64,000 nt of DNA from JAQAZP01 sp965531145 (lineage in GTDB: Bacteria > Acidobacteriota > JAQAZP01). Both the position numbers and the translations under genes were made by a program. The stretch lies in NCBI GenBank assembly GCA_965531145.1, contig CBESOE010000007.1, positions 11,093 through 75,092 on the forward strand, written 5' to 3'. Under the pieces are notes generated by a model. The model saw only the letters and a program-made list of their open reading frames with translations, had not been told where the DNA came from and made no database searches. Positions 58,525 through 64,000 of this stretch are shown here, one piece after another; position 1 is the first letter of the stretch; every line of letters begins with the position of its first letter.

Positions 58525-60996
58525 CTATTCCTTCTTCTCCTCATCGTCGGAGTTGGGATTCAGTTCGGCCAGGCGCTCCTGGACCAGGCGGTTCACCGTC
58601 CCGGGGGTGAAGAGGCCGCTGCGGGACCGGCGGCCCGCAGCCACGCCGGTGAGGACCTCGATACCCCGGTCGATGCTGCTCACGGCAAAGATGCTGAACT
58701 TCCCCTTCTTCACCGCCTGCACCACGTCCTTGCGGAGCATCAGGTCCTTGACGTTGAGGCTGGGGATCATCACCCCCTGGTCGCCGGTGAGGCCCCGGGC
58801 CTTGCAGACATCGTAGAACCCTTCGATCTTTTCGTTCACCCCGCCGATGGGCTGGATCTCACCCAGCTGGTTCACCGAGCCGGTGACCGCAATCCCCTGG
58901 GCCAGGGGTACGCCGGAGAGGCTGGAGAGCAGGGCGTAGATCTCGGTGGATGAGGCGCTGTCCCCGTCCACACCGCTGTAGGACTGCTCGAAACAGAGCG
59001 AGGCGGAGAGGGTCAGCGGCGCCTGCTGGGCGAAGCGCCGGCGGAGGAAGCCACCGATGATCAGCACGCCCTTGTCGTGTGAGCTGCCGCTGAGCTTGGC
59101 TTCCCGCTCGATGTTGATCAGCCCGGCCCGGCCGAAGGAGGTGGTGGCCGTGATGCGGGTGGGCCGGCCAAAGCGATGGTCGCCCATGTCGAAGACCGAG
59201 AGGCCGTTGACCTGGCCCACTACCCTGCCGGTGGTGTCGATGATCAGCGTGCCCCGCTCGATATACTCCTGCATGTGGGTCTCGACCATGTTGTTCCGGT
59301 CGAGACGCATGCGGATCGCCTGGTCCACGTGTTCACGGCTGGTCAGTTTCGCGGTCCCCGCCCAGTAGTCGGCTTCACGAACGATGTCGGCAATCTCGCT
59401 GAAGCGGGTGCTCAGTTTCTCCCGCCGGCCCGCTTCACGCACACCGTATTCCAGCAGGCGGCCCGCTGCATCACCGGTCAGGTGCTTCAATGACTCGTCC
59501 TGGCAGATCTTGCTGATCACCGAAAGGAATTTTTTTGCGTTCCCCTTGTTCAGCTTGATCGTCGAATCGAAGTCCACCTTGACCTTGAAGATCTGTTTGA
59601 AGTCCTCGTCCTGGCGGTAGAGCAGGTGGTAGAGGTGGCTCTCGCCGATCAGGATCACCTTGACGTTGAGGTCGATGGGTTCCGGCTTGATCGGCGAGGA
59701 GAGCAGGCCCAGCTGCGACTCCATGCTCTGGATTTCCAACTGGCGGTAGATCAGGGCCCGTTTCAACGTCTTCCAGACCTGGGTCTCGGTGAGGGCGTCG
59801 GTGGCGTTGAACACCAGGTAGCCGCCGTCGGCTTCCAGCAGCGATCCGCCGCGGATGTTCATGAAGTCGGGCGGGGTGTTGCCCATGCCCGGCCGGGCGG
59901 CCTGGATGTGGCCGAAGAGGTTCTTGAAATTCGGCGTGGTCTCGATCACCACCGGACAGCCTTCGCGGTTCGAGTTGTCGAGGACCACGTTGACCCCATA
60001 GGCCCGGAAGGCGTCCCTTCCTGCGGCGCCGCGCAATCCCGGGGGCATCCCGTCATCCTCGTCGGAGCCGTCGTCTTCCTTGAAGGCATCGACGTTTTCG
60101 GCCACTTCGTCCACCAGCTGTTTGAGGAACCCGTCGATCTTGGGGTTGGGGAATTTCTTGTGGATTTCCTCGGCCAGGTGCGCCGCCAGATCGCGGATCG
60201 TCTCCTCTTCCAGCAGGTCCAGCCGGGCCATCATCTCCTTGGAGAGGCGGCGGTTCTCCCGCAACAGCCCATCCAGTTCGGCCCGCAGTTCCTGGTAGCG
60301 GGCGATCATCGGGTGGCTGGCCGCCGCCTCGGGGCCCTCGGCTTCGCGGATCTTGCCGGCATACTCCTGGATTGTAATTTCCTTGTCTTCGACGATGGGC
60401 AGCAGGTCCGGCCGGCTCACCGGGCCCATCTGCACCTGACCCAGAGCAAACCCCTTCTCCCGAACTGCGGCGTCGAAGCTGGCGAACATCTTGTTCCCCT
60501 GCTCCTCGTATTCGCGGCGGATGGAGTCCCGCTGCTGCTGGAAGTCGTCGCCCTCCAGTTCCAGGGGCACGCGGGCCCGGAGGAAGCGGATCATCTCATC
60601 CACGGTCCGCTTGAATTTCCGGCCGTGGCCCCGGGGCAGGGTGATCAGCACCGGGGTATTGGGATTGATGAAGTCGTTCACATAGCAGCGGTCCAGGGGC
60701 AGGGGGCACTTGGGCTTGATGTGGTCCAGCAGCAGTTCCACAGTGGTCATTTTTCCGGTGCCAGAGAGGCCGCAGACAAAGGCGTTGTACCCCGGGCGGA
60801 ACAGTTCCATCCCCAGCCGCAGCGCTTCCACCGCCTTGTCCTGGCCCACGATACCGGTGGCCGGCGTCACCCGGGCGGTACTTTTGAACCCGAGCCACGA
60901 GGCAGGGCAGTTCCAGCGAAGTTTGTCCGGGGGAACCGTTTTCGGCGCGGGGGCCTCTGTTTGGACCGTACTGGCTGGCTTCCCTTTCTTGCTCAT
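58525..60996 (-). CDS. Lon-like ATP-dependent protease (AAA_32/Lon_C type)
   Basis: An 823-residue protein. The AAA part has Walker A GLSGTGKMT (76-84) interrupted by a long helical insertion (about 150-320), then GGSLLEADGGYLVFNATDAL as the Walker B region, and a C-terminal Lon protease domain. Catalytic S680 lies in GDSASST and K723 in GVNEKIEGF; the 43-residue spacing equals that of E. coli Lon (S679/K722). This is the AAA_32 LonB-like subgroup lacking the Lon N domain. ATG 60994-60996 has GGAGGG upstream, and the frame upstream of it overlaps the promoter. Confidence 0.9.
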   Translation of the reverse strand: MSKKGKPASTVQTEAPAPKTVPPDKLRWNCPASWLGFKSTARVTPATGIVGQDKAVEALRLGMELFRPGYNAFVCGLSGTGKMTTVELLLDHIKPKCPLPLDRCYVNDFINPNTPVLITLPRGHGRKFKRTVDEMIRFLRARVPLELEGDDFQQQRDSIRREYEEQGNKMFASFDAAVREKGFALGQVQMGPVSRPDLLPIVEDKEITIQEYAGKIREAEGPEAAASHPMIARYQELRAELDGLLRENRRLSKEMMARLDLLEEETIRDLAAHLAEEIHKKFPNPKIDGFLKQLVDEVAENVDAFKEDDGSDEDDGMPPGLRGAAGRDAFRAYGVNVVLDNSNREGCPVVIETTPNFKNLFGHIQAARPGMGNTPPDFMNIRGGSLLEADGGYLVFNATDALTETQVWKTLKRALIYRQLEIQSMESQLGLLSSPIKPEPIDLNVKVILIGESHLYHLLYRQDEDFKQIFKVKVDFDSTIKLNKGNAKKFLSVISKICQDESLKHLTGDAAGRLLEYGVREAGRREKLSTRFSEIADIVREADYWAGTAKLTSREHVDQAIRMRLDRNNMVETHMQEYIERGTLIIDTTGRVVGQVNGLSVFDMGDHRFGRPTRITATTSFGRAGLINIEREAKLSGSSHDKGVLIIGGFLRRRFAQQAPLTLSASLCFEQSYSGVDGDSASSTEIYALLSSLSGVPLAQGIAVTGSVNQLGEIQPIGGVNEKIEGFYDVCKARGLTGDQGVMIPSLNVKDLMLRKDVVQAVKKGKFSIFAVSSIDRGIEVLTGVAAGRRSRSGLFTPGTVNRLVQERLAELNPNSDDEEKKE

Positions 60997-61045
60997 CTGG
61001 ATCCCTCCGGAAAGTTGTGGTCGGATGCGCGGGTTGGAGAGGCAA

Positions 61046-61074
61046 AATGTACCAGAGCGGGTATGAGGTGTCAA
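61046..61074 (-). promoter_or_regulatory. Sigma70 promoter for the Lon-like protease
   Basis: Minus strand TTGACA (61069-61074), 17 bp, TACATT (61046-61051). Transcription would begin near 61039, about 43 nt before the ATG. Confidence 0.65.
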
Positions 61075-61243
61075 TTTCGGCGGGGAGAAAGGGTAGGGCC
61101 GGCCATACCCCTCTTGCTTTTGGTAACTTTACGGCATCCTTTAGTATTGGCTCAATATGCTTGATGGAGACGATCAATATCGTTTGAAATTGATGAATTA
61201 TGCAAAATGAATGATAAAATAACGTCAATATGCACATTTAGCG

Positions 61244-61272
61244 TTGACATCTCGTTCTTCGGTGGTTATTGT
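61244..61272 (+). promoter_or_regulatory. Sigma70 promoter for glnA
   Basis: TTGACA (61244-61249), 17 bp, TATTGT (61267-61272), about 85 bp before the glnA ATG. Housekeeping-type control is therefore likely, in contrast to the RpoN control common in proteobacterial glnA. Confidence 0.65.
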
Positions 61273-61358
61273 GATCGGGAAGCAGGAAGATCTGTCCGGC
61301 CCCCGAGCCGGATCATTCTCAATACGGCGGGCCGGGCCCGCCCTCATCGAGGTGCCAG

Positions 61359-62693
61359 ATGACCACCGCGGAAATCCTGACCCTGGCCAGGGAGGAAGAC
61401 GTTCGATTCCTCCGCCTGCAGTTCACCGATATCATGGGTGCGATCAAGAACGTCGAGATTCCCCAGCGGCAGTTTGAAAAGGCGCTCACCGAGGGTGTGC
61501 TCTTCGACGGGTCATCCATCCAGGGTTTTGCCCGCATCGAAGAGTCGGACATGATCCTGGTGCCCGAACCGGGGACCTTCAGAATCTTTCCCGACCACGA
61601 TGAGAAGCGGGCGCACGAGGGCAAGCGTGCTCGGTTGATCTGCGACATCTTCCACCCCAATGGCGACCGCTTTGCCGGTTGCCCGCGCACCGCCCTGCGC
61701 CGGGTGGTGGAGCGGGCGGCGGAGATGGGCTTCTCCATGCAGGCCGGCCCCGAGGCCGAGTTCTTCCTCTTCCTCACCGACGAGCAGGGCAAGGCCACCA
61801 CCACCACCCACGACGCGGCCGGTTACTTTGACCTGACCCCGGTGGACAAGGGGGAGTGGGCCCGCCGCGACATCGTCAACGACCTGGAGTACATGGGGTT
61901 CGAGGTGGAGGCGGCGCACCACGAGGTGGCCCCCGGCCAGCACGAGATCGACTTCAAGCATGCCGAGGCCCTGATCTGCGCGGACAACGTGGCCACCTTC
62001 CGCTTCATCGTCCGCCGGGTGGCCGAGCGCTACGGCCTGCACGCCACCTTCATGCCCAAGCCGATCTTCGGTATCAATGGTTCCGGGATGCACGTCCACC
62101 AGTCGCTGGTCAAGGACGGGAAGAACATCTTCCACGACCCCAAGGCCGAGTACGAGCTGAGCGAGACGATGATGCACTATATCGGCGGCAGTCTGAAGCA
62201 TGCCAAGGGCTTCGTAGCCATCACCAACCCGCTGATCAACTCCTACAAACGGCTGGTGCCGGGCTACGAGGCGCCCACCTACATTGCCTGGTCCGAGCGC
62301 AACCGCTCGCCCCTGGCCCGGGTCCCCGACCGGCGCGGCGAGGGCACCAGGGTGGAGATCCGGGTGCCCGACCCGGCCTGTAACCCCTATCTGGCCCTGG
62401 CGGTGATGCTGGCCGCCGGCCTTGACGGCATCGAAAACAGGATCGACCCCGGCCCGCCGGTGAACAAGAACATCTACACCATGAGCCAGCGGGAGAAGCG
62501 GCGGTTGAAGATCGACGAGCTGCCCCCCGACCTCGCCGGCGCCCTCGACTTCCTGGAGAAGGACAAGGTGATCCGGGCCGCCCTGGGAGAGCACATCGCC
62601 GAGCACTTCATCGCCGCCAAGCGCCAGGAGTGGGCCACCTACCAGGCTCAGGTGCACCAGTGGGAGGTGAACTCCTACCTGTCCTCTTACTGA
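61359..62693 (+). CDS. glnA: Glutamine synthetase type I (alpha-like)
   Basis: A 444-residue GSI that makes glutamine from glutamate, ammonia and ATP. Recognisable blocks are FDGSSIQGF, AGPEAEFFLF, HHEVAPGQHEID, the ATP-site PKPIFGINGSGMHVHQSL, and NPLINSYKRLVPGYEAPTYIAWS. The length and the KNIYTMSQREKRR segment match the GSI-alpha (Gram-positive/archaeal-like) group; the adenylylation tyrosine context NLYDLP of GSI-beta is absent. Control by adenylylation is therefore unlikely. It is preceded by its own sigma70 promoter and is monocistronic. Confidence 0.95.
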   Translation: MTTAEILTLAREEDVRFLRLQFTDIMGAIKNVEIPQRQFEKALTEGVLFDGSSIQGFARIEESDMILVPEPGTFRIFPDHDEKRAHEGKRARLICDIFHPNGDRFAGCPRTALRRVVERAAEMGFSMQAGPEAEFFLFLTDEQGKATTTTHDAAGYFDLTPVDKGEWARRDIVNDLEYMGFEVEAAHHEVAPGQHEIDFKHAEALICADNVATFRFIVRRVAERYGLHATFMPKPIFGINGSGMHVHQSLVKDGKNIFHDPKAEYELSETMMHYIGGSLKHAKGFVAITNPLINSYKRLVPGYEAPTYIAWSERNRSPLARVPDRRGEGTRVEIRVPDPACNPYLALAVMLAAGLDGIENRIDPGPPVNKNIYTMSQREKRRLKIDELPPDLAGALDFLEKDKVIRAALGEHIAEHFIAAKRQEWATYQAQVHQWEVNSYLSSY

Positions 62694-62799
62694 TCGGGGA
62701 ATCAGGGGCTGGCGGCGGGGCAGCGGTTCAAAATCCACCCGTCGCCACGTTCACGTCTTAATCTGTGAGAAGGCGGGGCCGCAAGGTAGAGCGACGGTT

Positions 62800-63231
62800 T
62801 CATCTCAGATCAAGCTGGACCTTTATACCCGAGCCCGAGTGCCCCTGGATGATATTGTTCCTGATGGTGGGTGAACAACCATCGCAGTAAATGCCAGTGG
62901 AGCCGGCCGGGCTGTTCTGGATGGTGAAACCGTCGAGCACCGCAGATCGGGTTCCACCGGAGTCGAAGGAGACACGGCCCTCGATGATCGTCGATTCCGC
63001 TCCTTCCAGACTTCTGACCTCGATAGCCCTGCCCGGGAAACCGATGAGCTCCAGATAGGTGCCCGGGCGAACGATCACCGTGTCGCCGTCAACCGTGGCG
63101 TCGATGGCCTCCTGGATTGTGGCGAAGTCATCGGGGACGTAGATCTCGCTGCTGAAGGCCGGAGAAATGAACAGCGGGGTGACCGCCAGAAAAACGGTCA
63201 ACACGATGCGATGGTGGATGCAGGTCATCAT
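62800..63231 (-). CDS. Short secreted beta-helix protein, probably truncated
   Basis: A 143-residue exported protein with the start of a right-handed beta-helix: signal peptide, SSEIYVPDDFATIQEAIDATVDGDTVIV, then rungs IEVRSLEGAESTIIEG, DGFTIQNSPAGSTGIYC and PTIRNNIIQGHSGSGIKV before a short unrelated end. The family is normally 300 residues or more, so only about four rungs remain and the gene looks cut short. It starts 11 bp after the stop of the FG-GAP gene on the same strand and is closely related to the broken gene at 26.3-27.0 kb. Function unknown. Confidence 0.7.
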   Translation of the reverse strand: MMTCIHHRIVLTVFLAVTPLFISPAFSSEIYVPDDFATIQEAIDATVDGDTVIVRPGTYLELIGFPGRAIEVRSLEGAESTIIEGRVSFDSGGTRSAVLDGFTIQNSPAGSTGIYCDGCSPTIRNNIIQGHSGSGIKVQLDLR

Positions 63232-63242
63232 GCACCAGTGAT

Positions 63243-64000
63243 TCAGAAACGTCCCGCCGCCATGTTAACCCCGTGGGTGTAGACCGGCGGGAAGGCGTCG
63301 AGGGTGAAGTCCAACTCTATGCTGTGCGTGGTGCTGTCGTAGACCCTGACCTGGCTGCCCATGGCCGGGTCAGGGCCGCCTCCCACCAGCAGTTCGTCCC
63401 GGCCGTTGCCGTCCAGGTCGACCCCGGAGCAGACACGGGCTCCGTAAGCCGCATCACCCACCGGCCAGGCAAAGAAATTAACATTGGGCATGGCCACGGG
63501 CTCGCCGCCGTCCACGTCCCAGCCCCGGACGTGGCTGCCAAAGAGTGATGAGGGGCCCGGCGCGGTGATGATCTCATCGATCCCGTCACCGTCCAGGTCG
63601 CCGGCAGCCACGTTGACCCCATACTTATTGGTGCCGTAGGCCATATAGCTGACCCAAGAAAGTGGGGCGGCCGGTCCGCCATCCACGTCCCATCCCCGCA
63701 CGTGGGGCCCGAACACAGCGCCGGGCCCGGCTCCGGTGATGATTTCGTCATAGCCGTCGGCGTCGATGTCGCCGCAAGCCACGTTCACACCCCATTTGAG
63801 CGTGCCGTAGGCGAAGAAACTGATATCGGTGATTGCGGCCGCGCTGTTGCCGTCCACATTCCAGCCCCGGACATGGGGACCGAAGACGGCCCCCGGCCCG
63901 GCACCGGTGACGATCTCGTCATACCCGTCCCCGTCCAGGTCACCGGCGGCCACGTTGACCCCGAACTTGTTCGTGCCATAGGCGAGGAAGTTGATCCCCG
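63243..64000 (-). CDS. FG-GAP repeat surface protein, C-terminal part (5' end outside window)
   Basis: At least 252 C-terminal residues run in from the right edge. They contain four or more FG-GAP/VCBS-type repeats with calcium-loop motifs DLDGDGYDE, DIDADGYDE and DLDGDGIDE and the repeated TGAGPGAVFGPHVRGW. The end reads VNMAAGRF. This module is closely similar to residues 770-1101 of the large protein at 27290-30595 (which ends TVATGRF), so the two are paralogues at least in this part. The N-terminal domains are not visible. Confidence 0.88.
   Translation of the reverse strand, partial: GINFLAYGTNKFGVNVAAGDLDGDGYDEIVTGAGPGAVFGPHVRGWNVDGNSAAAITDISFFAYGTLKWGVNVACGDIDADGYDEIITGAGPGAVFGPHVRGWDVDGGPAAPLSWVSYMAYGTNKYGVNVAAGDLDGDGIDEIITAPGPSSLFGSHVRGWDVDGGEPVAMPNVNFFAWPVGDAAYGARVCSGVDLDGNGRDELLVGGGPDPAMGSQVRVYDSTTHSIELDFTLDAFPPVYTHGVNMAAGRF

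Larger units (their letters stand above)
60997..61358. other. Divergent promoter region between the Lon-like gene and glnA
   Basis: About 360 bp with an AT-rich core (61130-61260). It contains one promoter for each flanking gene, listed separately. I see no further gene or clear operator; NtrC-type or RpoN sites for glnA were looked for and not recognised. Confidence 0.5.

Noticed and set aside
59626..61164. 512-codon open frame on the plus strand
   Set aside because: It is antisense to the Lon-like gene, whose catalytic residues, promoter and ribosome site are all clear. The plus-strand product has no recognisable domain and a composition typical of high-GC shadow frames.

Overview
The window is GC-rich, densely packed DNA from a Gram-negative bacterium. 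Evidence for an outer membrane and active export includes a 920-residue TonB-dependent receptor, two MacB/LolD-type export systems (one with a MacA-like adaptor), several lipoproteins, a PEP-CTERM protein and an exosortase-associated polysaccharide deacetylase. An RpoH-like sigma factor, FmdB, corrinoid methyltransferases and REP-like 'gtaactgtcccc' repeats suggest a deltaproteobacterial-type lineage. BNR/FG-GAP surface proteins and an alpha-type glutamine synthetase would also fit a less-studied phylum. I cannot name the organism, and I saw no rRNA, tRNA, CRISPR array or phage genes.

Region by region. 1-6.1 kb: gatC, gatA, an N-acetylmuramoyl-alanine amidase, a GT2 and a two-gene ABC exporter. 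6.0-7.8 kb (minus): a class I isoprenoid-synthase-like enzyme paired with a lycopene-cyclase-fold membrane protein. 7.9-21.2 kb (plus): a polysaccharide deacetylase, then, behind a near-consensus sigma70 promoter, a type II fatty-acid/polyketide-like operon (AT, ACP, dehydratase, KS-alpha, degenerate KS-beta, thioesterase, methyltransferase, two glycosyltransferases), a peptide-type importer lacking ATPases, and another glycosyltransferase. 21.2-21.4 kb: nested REP-like inverted repeats. 21.4-25.7 kb: ATPase, permease and adaptor of a MacAB-like pump. 25.8-27.0 kb: a sigma54-driven PEP-CTERM gene and gene debris. 27.3-34.0 kb: a large BNR/FG-GAP protein translationally coupled to a BtuFCD/Fhu-type importer. 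34-44.5 kb: an isochorismatase-family hydrolase, rpoH, an epimerase, glycosyltransferase, lipoproteins, an unknown protein, a nitrilase and a flavoprotein. 44.7-47.9 kb (minus): the TonB receptor with a ~390-nt leader. 48-50.4 kb: an NhaD-type antiporter, a tiny membrane protein that looks like a selenoprotein, and FmdB. 50.5-54 kb (minus): a thiamine-binding-like protein, FabG-like SDR and an SGNH/BNR protein. 54-57.2 kb: corrinoid protein, homocysteine methyltransferase and a non-pyrrolysine MttB. 57.6-64 kb: a sigma54-driven Fn3 protein, a Lon-like protease (minus), glnA, and a second beta-helix/FG-GAP pair (minus).

The points most worth following are: (1) the in-frame TGA with a SECIS-like hairpin at 50.06 kb; (2) two perfect sigma54 promoters, one on a PEP-CTERM gene; (3) the divergent terpenoid-like pair next to a type II PKS-like operon whose KS-beta has lost all three catalytic residues; and (4) a corrinoid demethylation operon that appears to pass methyl groups to homocysteine.
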